In this document: piece by piece, positions 26,812 through 34,882 of the stretch
Numbering within the stretch: the stretch's first letter is position 1
How the letters are laid out: each line of letters begins with the position of its first letter
Source: UJ101 sp965262705
Lineage (GTDB): Bacteria; Bacteroidota; Bacteroidia; Flavobacteriales; UJ101
DNA: 64,000 nt
Direction: 5' to 3'
Assembly: GCA_965262705.1 (NCBI GenBank)
Contig: OZ253556.1
Span: 1,302,001 to 1,366,000, forward strand
Program-made: the position numbers and the translations under genes
Notes under the pieces: model-generated
What the model was told of the DNA's origin: nothing
The model's input: the letters and a program-made list of their open reading frames with translations, nothing else
Databases searched by the model: none

Positions 26812-26992
26812 ATCCTGCATTATTGTTCTAACTTATTAAGTAAATTCAACACTAATTGCTTAAACGAGTGAGTAGTTCTTTAGAAAGTGTGCCGTAATCT
26901 TTTAGATTCAGCGGATACTTGAAGAAGTCTTTAGCTCAAATCCTACTTTTTTAGGAGTTTACTATACTTAGGGCATAATGCAGGTTTTTTTT
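26812..26992 (+). ncRNA. ssrS: 6S RNA (6S-Flavo type), candidate
   Basis: The gap between zapA and rny has no open frame but has the expected 6S architecture. CCTGCATTAT at 26814-26823 is the exact complement of ATAATGCAGG at 26975-26984, followed by eight T. This gives a closed RNA of about 180 nt with a terminal stem, a large open middle and an intrinsic terminator. 6S RNA imitates an open promoter and inhibits RNA polymerase. In Flavobacteria the 6S-Flavo family (Rfam RF01685, from memory) lies at this position. A covariance search would settle it. Confidence 0.8.
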
Positions 26993-27027
26993 ATGAATAA
27001 ACAATATTTTAATGTAATAAAAGAATA

Positions 27028-28602
27028 ATGGAATATATGAATATTATTGCCGGTATAATTATAGGACTAATAATTGGGACTGGTATCGCGTATAATTTTT
27101 TAAAGAAAGGAATTATAAGGGCAAATAAAGAGTTGATTTTAAAATCAGAGAGAGAATCAAAGGAGATTATCAAATTAGCAAATAAGGACGCAGAGTCTAT
27201 AAAGAAGGAAAAGATATTACAAGCAAAAGAGAAATTTATTGAACTTAAATCAAAACACGAAAGCTTAGTAACACGAGGACAAAAAAAAATCAATGATGCA
27301 GAAAAGCGGATCAAAGAAAAAGAATATAAGTTAAATAAAGAATTAAAAATTAACCATAAAACTAGAGTTCATTTAGAGCATCAAACAAAAGAATGTCAAA
27401 ATCGTTTAGAAGTTTTAAAACATAAAGAGGAAGAAGTAAAGGAGGCATATCAACAGCATGTTAGTTCTTTGGAACGTATTTCAGGCTATTCTGCGGAAAA
27501 AGCGAAAGAAGAGCTGGTAAAAGCCCTAAAAGAACAAGCCAGAGCAAAAGCCCAGGTTTTTATACGAGAAACCATGGAAGAAGCGCAGGCAAACGCCAGA
27601 AAAGAAGCGCAAAAAATCGTGCTGAATACGATTCAACGAATCGGTGTTGAGCATGCTGTTGAGAATTCTGTTTCAGTTTTTAATATTGAGTCAGATGATA
27701 TTAAAGGACGCATCATTGGTCGTGAAGGGCGAAATATCCGGGCAATCGAATCTGCCACAGGAGTTGAAATTATTGTAGATGATACACCCGAAGCAATTTT
27801 GTTGTCTTGTTTTGATCCGGTCAGACGTGAAATTGCACGGCTATCATTGCATCGCCTGGTTTCTGATGGAAGAATTCACCCTGCACGAGTTGAAGAGGTC
27901 GTCTCTAAAACAAAAAAACAAATAGAAGAAGAAATTATAGCGGTAGGAAAACGAACGGTTATTGATTTGGGAATACACGGGATGCATAATGAATTAATTA
28001 AACAGATAGGACGAATGAAATACCGCGCCTCTTATGGACAAAATTTACTGCAGCATTCTCGAGAAGTCGCTAACCTATGCGCTATTATGTCTTCCGAATT
28101 GGGCTTGAATCCTAAATTAGCTAAGAGAGCCGGATTACTACATGATATTGGAAAAGTTCCTGAAACCGAATCTGAAACGCCACATGCTTTATTGGGAATG
28201 CAGTGGGCAGAAAGATACGGTGAAAATAAAGAAGTTTGCAATGCCATCGGAGCGCATCATGATGAAATCGAAATGACCGCTATCATTTCTCCTATCGTAC
28301 AAGTTTGCGATGCTATTTCCGGTGCCCGGCCAGGTGCTCGACGCCAGGTAGCGGAGTCTTATGTTCAACGGTTAAAAAACTTAGAAAATATTGCATTAAG
28401 TTACAATGGCATAATTAATGCCTATGCCATCCAGGCAGGAAGGGAATTAAGGATAATGGTAGAAAGCGAGAAAGTAGATGATAGCCAGGCTAAAGAATTA
28501 TCTTTTGATATTTCACAAAGAATTCAAAATGAAATGACCTATCCAGGGCAGGTACGAGTAACCGTTATTCGTGAAACCCGGTCAGTTAATATTGCCAGAT
28601 AA
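27028..28602 (+). CDS. rny: Ribonuclease Y
   Basis: RNase Y is a membrane-anchored endoribonuclease that begins mRNA decay. The protein of 524 residues has an N-terminal membrane helix (about 3-22), a long charged coiled coil (about 30-200), a KH domain with GRIIGREGRNIRAIE (near residue 232) and an HD domain with AGLLHDIGK (metal-binding HD) and AIGAHHDEIE. All domains are complete and the order is canonical. Confidence 0.96.
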   Translation: MEYMNIIAGIIIGLIIGTGIAYNFLKKGIIRANKELILKSERESKEIIKLANKDAESIKKEKILQAKEKFIELKSKHESLVTRGQKKINDAEKRIKEKEYKLNKELKINHKTRVHLEHQTKECQNRLEVLKHKEEEVKEAYQQHVSSLERISGYSAEKAKEELVKALKEQARAKAQVFIRETMEEAQANARKEAQKIVLNTIQRIGVEHAVENSVSVFNIESDDIKGRIIGREGRNIRAIESATGVEIIVDDTPEAILLSCFDPVRREIARLSLHRLVSDGRIHPARVEEVVSKTKKQIEEEIIAVGKRTVIDLGIHGMHNELIKQIGRMKYRASYGQNLLQHSREVANLCAIMSSELGLNPKLAKRAGLLHDIGKVPETESETPHALLGMQWAERYGENKEVCNAIGAHHDEIEMTAIISPIVQVCDAISGARPGARRQVAESYVQRLKNLENIALSYNGIINAYAIQAGRELRIMVESEKVDDSQAKELSFDISQRIQNEMTYPGQVRVTVIRETRSVNIAR

Positions 28603-28611
28603 TTTTATAAT

Positions 28612-28678
28612 ACCTTTGCAAAAAGTATTTTATTCGTTTCACTGGTCTGCGGTTACTAAAGTAATTTTTGCAAAGGTT
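28612..28678. repeat. Short palindromic MITE derivative
   Basis: ACCTTTGCAAAAAGTATTTTA is mirrored by TAAAGTAATTTTTGCAAAGGT, so the unit is almost only two inverted arms (67 bp). The similar unit at 33949-33998 shares the arms. It starts 10 bp after the rny stop codon and could act as a terminator. Confidence 0.65.
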
Positions 28679-28691
28679 CAAATAGAATATT

Positions 28692-28880
28692 GAGACCGTT
28701 GCAAAAAGCATTCTAACAAAAAAAATGCAACGCCCGATAAAAATTAAACGCCGGAGCAACCTAATATTTGTGAGGATTTTAATTTTTTGAGATGGTTGCT
28801 GAGCACAGCCGAAGTAAGGAAGCAGTTTAAAGTTAGATGCTTTCTTTTTCATACTTTTTTATATATTCTGAAATTGTCTC
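28692..28880 (-). mobile_element. MITE with target duplication ATATT and micro-element
   Basis: The left end is GAGACCGTTGCA; the right end is decayed (CTGAAATTGTCTC). ATATT lies on both sides (28687-28691, 28881-28885). A micro-element GGTTGCTGAGCACAGCCGAAGT (28794-28815) interrupts the core at the same place as in the 20945 and 22619 copies. Confidence 0.85.
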
Positions 28881-28905
28881 ATATTTTAGCACGCAAAAAT
28901 AAAAG

Positions 28906-30138
28906 ATGACCTATCAGCAAACTTTAGACTGGATGTTTTTACAGTTGCCCATGTACCAAAAAAAGGGCAGGCAGGCACTTAAAAATGACCTGAGAAATAT
29001 TGTAAAACTTTCAAAGCAATTAGGAAATCCACAAGAATATTATCCAACAATTCATGTGGGTGGAACCAACGGAAAGGGTTCTACCTCTCATTTGCTAACC
29101 TCTGTCTTACAAGAATCCGGATATAAAACAGGCTTATACACTTCGCCTCATTTACTAGATTTTCGTGAGAGAATTAAGGTAAACGGCGAGAAGATTTCCA
29201 AACGTTTTGTAACAAGCTTTATAACTGAGCATAAGAATTTTTTAGCTGAAAATCAGTTATCTTTTTTTGAGATGACTGTGGGAATGGCGTTTATGTATTT
29301 TAAGATACAAAATGTCGATATAGCTGTAATAGAAGTAGGACTTGGCGGGCGGCTAGATTCAACGAATATTATACACCCTGTTTTAAGTGTAATTACCAAT
29401 ATTAGCTTCGATCACATGAATATTTTAGGAACCACTTTGCCATTAATTGCCATTGAAAAAGCGGGGATTATTAAAAAACATACACCGGTTATTATCGGAG
29501 AACGGCATGAAAAGACTGAGAGAGTTTTTATTGAAAAGGCGAAAAGAGAAGAAGCCGAAATTATTTTTGCTGAAGACGTATTTTCCTCGCATACTTTTGT
29601 TTCAGATTTGAACGGAAGATATCAACAGAAAAATATTTGCACTGCGTTGAGTGCAATAAAAAAACTGTCTGACGACTTTTTAATTACACCGCAGGCGATT
29701 GAAAAAGGCTTGAAAAATGTGGTTAAAAACACGGGGCTTGCAGGGCGATGGCAAATATTATCGAAACGCCCTCTTATTATTTGTGATACAGCACATAATG
29801 AAGCTGGAATCCGGGCAGTTGTTGAACAGTTAAACAGCATTCATAAGAATCAATTACACTTAATTTTAGGGTTTGTTAATGATAAAGAAGTAGAAAAAAT
29901 ACTGCCGCTATTTCCTAAAGAGGCGCTTTATTATTTTGCAGAGCCCAGTACTCCTCGAAAAATGAGCATACCTATTTTAAAAAAACAAGCGGGCAGCCTT
30001 CGGGCGAAATATTTTAAAGCCATTACTCAGGCATTTGTTTCTGCAAAGCGTAATTCAGGTGAGCAGGATGTTTTATTTGTCGGAGGAAGCACGTTCGTCG
30101 TAGCAGAGATTTTAAAGAAAAATATTTGCAAAAAATAA
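28906..30138 (+). CDS. folC: Bifunctional folylpolyglutamate synthase/dihydrofolate synthase
   Basis: FolC adds glutamate to dihydropteroate and to folates. The Mur-ligase-like protein of 410 residues contains the ATP loop GGTNGKGSTSH (near residue 52), the folate-binding TSPHLLDFRERI, VGLGGRLDSTN and, in the C-terminal domain, CDTAHNEAG. It is complete. It is the third folate gene in the window. tRNA-Val follows 29 bp after its stop. Confidence 0.95.
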   Translation: MTYQQTLDWMFLQLPMYQKKGRQALKNDLRNIVKLSKQLGNPQEYYPTIHVGGTNGKGSTSHLLTSVLQESGYKTGLYTSPHLLDFRERIKVNGEKISKRFVTSFITEHKNFLAENQLSFFEMTVGMAFMYFKIQNVDIAVIEVGLGGRLDSTNIIHPVLSVITNISFDHMNILGTTLPLIAIEKAGIIKKHTPVIIGERHEKTERVFIEKAKREEAEIIFAEDVFSSHTFVSDLNGRYQQKNICTALSAIKKLSDDFLITPQAIEKGLKNVVKNTGLAGRWQILSKRPLIICDTAHNEAGIRAVVEQLNSIHKNQLHLILGFVNDKEVEKILPLFPKEALYYFAEPSTPRKMSIPILKKQAGSLRAKYFKAITQAFVSAKRNSGEQDVLFVGGSTFVVAEILKKNICKK

Positions 30139-30155
30139 AAAAGTAATTACCTTTG
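30125..30155 (+). promoter_or_regulatory. Promoter of tRNA-Val
   Basis: TTTG (30125-30128), a 19-bp spacer and TACCTTTG (30148-30155) are exact consensus matches, 12 bp before the tRNA. The -33 part lies inside the folC 3' end. Confidence 0.8.
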
Positions 30156-30167
30156 CCTGCTGATTCA

Positions 30168-30242
30168 GGGAAATTAGCTCAGTTGGTTCAGAGCACCTCG
30201 TTTACACCGAGGGGGTCGGGGGTTCGAATCCCTCATTTCCCA
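30168..30242 (+). tRNA. tRNA-Val (anticodon UAC)
   Basis: The 75-nt cloverleaf has acceptor GGGAAAT/ATTTCCC, D arm GCTC/GAGC, anticodon arm CCTCG-TTTACAC-CGAGG with anticodon TAC, variable loop GGGTC and T arm with TTCGAAT. CCA is not encoded. All stems pair, with one G-U in the T stem. Confidence 0.97.
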
Positions 30243-30257
30243 CAACTTACATTAATG

Positions 30258-30310
30258 ATATAAAGCCTTTGCAAAAAGCACTTTAGCCGCTGCAAGTCAG
30301 CGCAAGTTGA
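30258..30310 (-). mobile_element. MITE fragment
   Basis: AAGCCTTTGCAAAAAGCAC with GCTGCAAGTCAGCGCAAG, the left arm of the family only. It lies between tRNA-Val and the phosphoesterase gene. Confidence 0.6.
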
Positions 30311-30333
30311 ATGTCTCTACAAACCGAATGTCT

Positions 30334-30963
30334 CTATTTTTCAAAATCTTTCTTTTTTACTTCTGTTGAAATAATATCAATTACACTGCCTCCCGATTTT
30401 ACTTTTACGCCGGATAATTTTTTACCCAATCCTGTACCCGTATCCAAGTACCAAATATTTTTAATCGTATTGTGAAAAGGAGATTCTACAAATACATGTC
30501 CCACAAATTGCGCTTTTCCTATATTTTTAAGATTCTCACGAGTGTAAATGATTTTTAAGTCATCTTTCCTTACCGGATAGCTATTATTTTTATCAATACC
30601 TGCATGACTTACAAAAAAGGCATCATTCTCCCAAAAATGAGGAAGACCGGTGAGCCATTTTATAAATTTTTCTTTTTTTACCTCTTTGATTTCTAATGTC
30701 TTTATTAATTTTTTAGGAATGGTTCCTTCATGCAGTGCTTTTTGCAAAATATGCTCATTGTTCCCTTTTAATTGAATAAAATTTTCAGGATACTTTTTTG
30801 ATAGCTCCATTGAGAATAAAAGCGTTTCAAAAGTATGACTGCCTTTATTTGCAATATCACCTACTTGTATCAGGATTTCTTTTTGTGGATTCCAATATTT
30901 TTTCAAAAAATACTTATACGTATGCAAACACGCATGTACATCCCCGATAATAAAATACTTCAT
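30334..30963 (-). CDS. Calcineurin-like metallophosphoesterase
   Basis: This 209-residue cytoplasmic phosphoesterase resembles the bacterial Ser/Thr phosphatase and ApaH-like group. Metal-binding motifs are GDVHAC (residues 7-12), VGDIANKG (canonical GDxxDRG; the DRG is changed to NKG), KGNNEH (canonical GNHE) and SHAG. The altered second motif suggests a divergent substrate. Dinucleoside tetraphosphates or phosphoproteins are possible substrates; none is shown. It is monocistronic. Confidence 0.85.
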   Translation of the reverse strand: MKYFIIGDVHACLHTYKYFLKKYWNPQKEILIQVGDIANKGSHTFETLLFSMELSKKYPENFIQLKGNNEHILQKALHEGTIPKKLIKTLEIKEVKKEKFIKWLTGLPHFWENDAFFVSHAGIDKNNSYPVRKDDLKIIYTRENLKNIGKAQFVGHVFVESPFHNTIKNIWYLDTGTGLGKKLSGVKVKSGGSVIDIISTEVKKKDFEK

Positions 30964-31008
30964 ATATCAAATAAATTAAAGTTATAGCAATAGTCCTGAG
31001 TATGGTAA

Positions 31009-31194
31009 GAGACCGTTGCAAAAAGCACTTTAGCAAAAAAATACGACGCCCGATAAAAATGAAACACCGGAGCAACCTTTGGGTTGTGAGGATTTTAATT
31101 TTTTGATATGGTTACTGAACTTGTCGAATTAAGGAAGCAGTTTGAAGCTAAATGCTTTCTTTTTCATACTTTTTATATGTTCTGCAACGGTCTC
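31009..31194 (-). mobile_element. MITE with target duplication GGTAA and micro-element
   Basis: The ends are GAGACCGTTGCA and TGCAACGGTCTC, with GGTAA at 31004-31008 and 31195-31199. The core hairpin is a perfect CAACC-CAAA-GGTTG (minus strand). A micro-element GGTTACTGAACTTGTCGAA sits in the core at the same position as in other copies. It inserted 5 bp beyond the stop codon of the stress protein gene. Confidence 0.9.
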
Positions 31195-31199
31195 GGTAA

Positions 31200-31646
31200 T
31201 TATTTATTCCTGTATTTATCCGGTACGATTAGCATTGGAGTACCAGTCTTTTTTAAAACGTCATGGGCTACACTTCCTATAAGGGCTTCGTAAAAAGCGC
31301 CATGCCCATGAGACCCAATGATGATCATCTGTGCATGAACCTCTCTTGTCTTCTCTAATATTTTATTAGATGCAACGCCTTCTACAACCTCTACTTCATA
31401 AGAAATTCCTTTTTCTTTAATAAAAGCAGTGATTTCATTTAATCGCGCTTTTTTTAATTTTATAATATTCTCTTCTACTTCATGGACATACTGAACATTT
31501 AAATCCCCAATAGCGCCAGAAACATCGGTTGAAACTATATGAATAAAGTGTAGCCGTGCAGGATAGCTAGTAACAAATTCTACAGCAAATTCTATAATTC
31601 TCTTTGAAAAATCTCCTAAATCAATTGCAACAATTATATTTTTCAT
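31200..31646 (-). CDS. Universal stress protein (UspA family)
   Basis: The 148-residue single-domain Usp has the N-terminal strand NIIVAIDLGDFS. The ATP-binding signature G-2x-G-9x-G-(S/T) is present as GSHGHGAFYEALIGSVAHDV near residue 112, ending in PMLIVP. It therefore belongs to the ATP-binding type. Its specific stress signal is not known. A promoter box lies at 31685-31678. Confidence 0.92.
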   Translation of the reverse strand: MKNIIVAIDLGDFSKRIIEFAVEFVTSYPARLHFIHIVSTDVSGAIGDLNVQYVHEVEENIIKLKKARLNEITAFIKEKGISYEVEVVEGVASNKILEKTREVHAQMIIIGSHGHGAFYEALIGSVAHDVLKKTGTPMLIVPDKYRNK

Positions 31647-31677
31647 TTATTTTAATTTAAACTCAGGGATAAATTTA

Positions 31678-31685
31678 CAAAAATA
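31678..31685 (-). promoter_or_regulatory. Promoter -7 box for the usp gene
   Basis: On the minus strand TATTTTTG matches TAnnTTTG exactly, 31 bp before the start codon. Confidence 0.55.
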
Positions 31686-31717
31686 ATCTTAAATAAAAAA
31701 TAAACTTCGTATAATTT

Positions 31718-31905
31718 GAGACCATTGCAAAAAGTACTTTAGCAAAAAAATGCTTGTATTGAGTTTGCCGAAATGCAACGCCTGATAAAAATTAAACACC
31801 GGAGCAACCTTTTGGGTGTGGAGGATTTTAATTTTTTGAGAAGGAAGCAGTTTGAAGCTAAATGCTTTCTTTTTCATACTTTTTTATGTGTTCTGCAACG
31901 GTCTC
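31718..31905 (-). mobile_element. MITE, 188 bp
   Basis: The ends are GAGACCATTGCA and TGCAACGGTCTC. The core hairpin is CACCC/GGTTG with one mismatch, and there is no micro-element. The flanks AATTT/AAACT do not match. Downstream to 32088 there is only a micro-element trace near 31963-31991. Confidence 0.85.
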
Positions 31906-32088
31906 AAACTTCTAATCGTGAAAATTTTAATCCCTGGCAGCAGAGTTTATCTCAACAAGTTCGATAACCGGTTACTGAGTTCATCGAAGCAAGGAAATAG
32001 TCTGAAGCTAAAGCCCAAAGTTTTTATACTTTTTATCTATTCTAAAACAATACATAAATATTTGTATATCAATGAAATATATTAAATA

Positions 32089-32120
32089 TTTGTTTTATAA
32101 GAAATAATTTGTTAACTTTG
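32089..32120 (+). promoter_or_regulatory. Promoter of the unknown 116-residue protein gene
   Basis: TTTG (32089-32092), a 20-bp spacer and TAACTTTG (32113-32120) are exact consensus matches, 46 bp before the ATG. Confidence 0.7.
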
Positions 32121-32166
32121 AATTAACATTAATATAATAATTACATAACATTAAAAATATCCTGAT

Positions 32167-32517
32167 ATGATAAATTTTATTTATGCATTGCTCCTTGCAG
32201 TGCCAATGTCTCTATCGGCATTAACCATGAATAATGGCAGACCCGTCGGCAAAATTTTAATTAGTAATGTAGAAGAATTGAAGACATTAATCTTAACAAA
32301 AGGTGATTATCAAGTCTATAGGCATGAATATGTGCCTCATTATCGCGTGGCTGATTTTCACCTTTATATAAAAGGCAATACTTTGATTTTATACAATCAG
32401 CATGACGCGGATACTAAGGAATATATCGTGACTCAACAATCTAAGAAAAAAGAGCACAACAATTACTATGCAGTCCGTCTCCAGCAGGCATTATCTCAAT
32501 TTATAGCTAAGGAGTAA
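32167..32517 (+). CDS. Unknown small secreted protein
   Basis: I do not recognise this 116-residue protein. The N-terminus (MINFIYALLLAVPMSLSA) looks like a signal peptide with cleavage near residue 18. The rest is soluble, with two strand-rich segments (YQVYRHEYVPHYRVADFHLYI, NTLILYNQH) and a lysine-rich tail. There are no cysteines after the signal. It has a good promoter of its own and an unbroken frame with normal codon use, so it is probably expressed. The neighbours (usp, rimO) give no hint. Confidence 0.65.
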   Translation: MINFIYALLLAVPMSLSALTMNNGRPVGKILISNVEELKTLILTKGDYQVYRHEYVPHYRVADFHLYIKGNTLILYNQHDADTKEYIVTQQSKKKEHNNYYAVRLQQALSQFIAKE

Positions 32518-32560
32518 ACTGAAGATCTTGATTTAATTTTACATCCAAGACTAAAAATTT

Positions 32561-32568
32561 TACCTTTG
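32561..32568 (+). promoter_or_regulatory. Promoter -7 box for rimO
   Basis: TACCTTTG matches TAnnTTTG exactly, 34 bp before the GTG start. Confidence 0.6.
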
Positions 32569-32602
32569 TCTTGAAAAATTAAACTGGAAAAATTAAAAAA
32601 GT

Positions 32603-33919
32603 GTGCGAACAAAATCTGCCAAACGAAATAAAATTAATATAATTACTTTAGGATGCTCTAAAAATGTCTATGACAGTGAAGTCATTATGGGGCAGCTAAA
32701 GGCAAGTGGTAAAGAAGTAGCGCATGAATCCGATATAGGTAACGTAGTAGTGATTAATACCTGTGGTTTTATTGAGAATGCCAAAGAAGAAAGCATTAAT
32801 ACTATTCTACAATATGCAGAGGCTAAAGAAAAAGGAGAAATTGATAAATTATTCGTAACCGGATGTTTATCACAAAGGTACAAATCTGACTTGGAGAAGG
32901 AAATTCCCAGTGTAGATCAATATTTCGGTACACGTGATTTACCTCGGCTGCTAAAGACTTTAGGCGCGGATTATAAACATGAATTAGTAGGCGCCCGTTT
33001 GATTACTACCCCTCGCCATTACGCCTATTTGAAAATTTCGGAAGGATGCAATCGAACTTGCTCGTTTTGTGCTATTCCGTTAATGAGGGGGAAGCACATT
33101 TCTACTCCGATAGAAGATTTAGTAAAAGAAGCTGAAAAACTAGCAAAAAATGGAACAAAAGAGTTAATTCTTATTGCTCAGGATCTAACTTTTTACGGGT
33201 TGGATTTATATAAAGAACGCCGCCTCGCTGACTTGTTGAAGCGGTTGATAAAAATCGAAGAAATACAGTGGATTAGATTGCATTACGTTTTTCCTACCGG
33301 TTTCCCGATGGAGGTACTGGATATAATAAGAGAAGAAAAAAAGATTTGCAGTTATCTTGACATTCCGCTGCAACACATCTCTAACCGACTACTTACCTCT
33401 ATGCGCCGTGGCACTTCGCTTGAAAAAACGAATCGACTGTTAGATGCCTTTCGCCAAAAAGTTCCGGGGATTGCATTAAGAACTACGGTGATTGCAGGGT
33501 ACCCCGGCGAAACAGAAGAAGATTTTAGTCTACTGAAACAATGGATAAAAGAACAACGATTTGACCGCCTTGGCTGCTTTGCATATTCTCATGAAGAAAA
33601 CACAGCAGCCTACTCACTTTTAGATGAAATACCTAATGAGATAAAGCAGGCAAGAGTTGCCGAAATTATGGAAATACAAAGTAAAATATCTCAAGAGTTA
33701 AATCAAAAAAGAATAGGAAAGGTTTTTCGCTGTATTTTTGATAGAAAAGAGGGAGACTATTTTATTGGGAGGACGCAATTCGATTCACCGGATGTGGACA
33801 ATGAGGTGTTAGTAAAAGCAGAAAATGTATATTTACCAATAGGGGAATTTTGTGAAGTAGCAATTGTCGACTCGAATGCGTTTGATCTCTTCGGTGTTGT
33901 GAAAGCGGAGATAGGATAA
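32603..33919 (+). CDS. rimO: Ribosomal protein S12 methylthiotransferase RimO
   Basis: RimO is a radical-SAM enzyme that methylthiolates an aspartate of ribosomal protein S12. The 438-residue protein has an N-terminal UPF0004 domain with cluster cysteines in TLGCSKN, INTCGF and VTGCLSQ, a radical-SAM domain with the CxxxCxxC motif in EGCNRTCSFCAIP (near residue 150), and a C-terminal TRAM domain (about 370-435). The GTG start at 32603 gives MRTKSAKRNKINIITLGCSK, the normal N-terminus; no ATG fits. Confidence 0.95.
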   Translation: MRTKSAKRNKINIITLGCSKNVYDSEVIMGQLKASGKEVAHESDIGNVVVINTCGFIENAKEESINTILQYAEAKEKGEIDKLFVTGCLSQRYKSDLEKEIPSVDQYFGTRDLPRLLKTLGADYKHELVGARLITTPRHYAYLKISEGCNRTCSFCAIPLMRGKHISTPIEDLVKEAEKLAKNGTKELILIAQDLTFYGLDLYKERRLADLLKRLIKIEEIQWIRLHYVFPTGFPMEVLDIIREEKKICSYLDIPLQHISNRLLTSMRRGTSLEKTNRLLDAFRQKVPGIALRTTVIAGYPGETEEDFSLLKQWIKEQRFDRLGCFAYSHEENTAAYSLLDEIPNEIKQARVAEIMEIQSKISQELNQKRIGKVFRCIFDRKEGDYFIGRTQFDSPDVDNEVLVKAENVYLPIGEFCEVAIVDSNAFDLFGVVKAEIG

Positions 33920-33948
33920 AACTTTACCGCATACTCTATTAAAACCTT

Positions 33949-33998
33949 GAGACCTTTGCAAAAAGTATTTTATTACTAAAGTGCTTTTGCAAAGATTT
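33949..33998. repeat. Short palindromic MITE derivative
   Basis: GAGACCTTTGCAAAAAGTATT is mirrored by ACTAAAGTGCTTTTGCAAAG. It has no core and lies 30 bp after rimO. Confidence 0.6.
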
Positions 33999-34026
33999 GA
34001 ACGCATAAGTTTATAAAAAGATTCTA

Positions 34027-34290
34027 TTACCGTTTCTTGGGTTCTTCTTCAACGGCATTCAAAAATTTTCCGATGATGGCGCCGCTAAAAAATAAATGAT
34101 CATAAACAATAAATACTTCTTTTCTCGTATATCCAAAAGTAATTGGCGGAGATGAAAAATTGGAAATTGGCAGGAAATTACTATCTATATCAACAGAATA
34201 CCAGTCAGTTAGCGCAAGGCCTGGGAAGTATATTTCTTTTCTCTTCTGCAAAGTATCATAATGGTCTTGTATAAAACCACTGTTTTTCAT
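34027..34290 (-). CDS. Unknown small protein
   Basis: I do not recognise this 87-residue protein. It has no signal peptide and is rich in aromatic residues (LALTDWYSVDID, ITFGYTRKEVFIVYDHLFF), ending in a charged EEEPKKR. It overlaps the end of the frameshifted upstream gene (34256-34716) by about 35 bp in another frame, which suggests either a coupled gene pair or two pieces of one decayed gene. A truncated or residual gene is as likely as a working one. Confidence 0.45.
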   Translation of the reverse strand: MKNSGFIQDHYDTLQKRKEIYFPGLALTDWYSVDIDSNFLPISNFSSPPITFGYTRKEVFIVYDHLFFSGAIIGKFLNAVEEEPKKR

Positions 34291-34716
34291 GTTTTAATTC
34301 ATAATCAATGGACTCGTTAATATGATCACCGATTTCAGAGACAGATAATTCATTCACAAAGGGTATCATTTCTATATGCCCCTCTTTGAGTTGGACTGGA
34401 AACCCAAAATAATGATTTTTTTATCACGGTGCTTTCCAACTATCCCATTCAACCCTTTGAATTCTTCATCTTTAAGAACATCTGAGATGGTTTTGATCAT
34501 ATTCGTTAAAAAAGGGGTTCGCTTTTTTAATTCAATATAAATGGCATGTTTTACGCTTATTAGCGCACTTTTCCTTCGTATCCACAAATTATTTTTAATC
34601 ATTGAGAAAGTAAGCTTTAATTGGGGATTATTTTTATCCCTTTTTCCCAGCAAGCCCCTTTCAACGGTGCCCATCTCTCTAATGGTTACCCGTTGATTTT
34701 TTTTAATTTTGTTCAT
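34256..34716 (-). pseudogene. Unknown protein gene, frameshifted at an A7 run
   Basis: The frame from ATG 34716 encodes about 105 residues with many basic residues (TVERGLLGKRDKNNPQLKL, LNGIVGKHRDKK) and then leaves frame at seven A. With eight A the reading continues as NHYFGFPVQLKEGHIEMIP and SEIGDHINESIDYELKHEK to a TGA ending at 34256, giving about 153 residues. The restored tail looks like genuine protein, whereas the unshifted frame ends after nine odd residues. Either a real slip, phase variation or a sequencing error. The family is not recognised. Confidence 0.6.
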
Positions 34717-34853
34717 CTTTTTAATTTTTTAAAATTACCGTTGATAAGTTTTTTTTCAGTAAGAATATTCCTTCATTTTACATTTATTTGGTGGGGATCA
34801 GTTGATGTGGTTCATCGAATATATTTGTAAAAAATTTAGTCAATGTATTTTTT

Positions 34854-34861
34854 TAACTTTG
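34854..34861 (+). promoter_or_regulatory. Promoter -7 box for glycosyltransferase gene
   Basis: TAACTTTG matches TAnnTTTG exactly, 21 bp before the GTG start. Confidence 0.6.
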
Positions 34862-34882
34862 GATTAAGATTTAATTTTTCAC

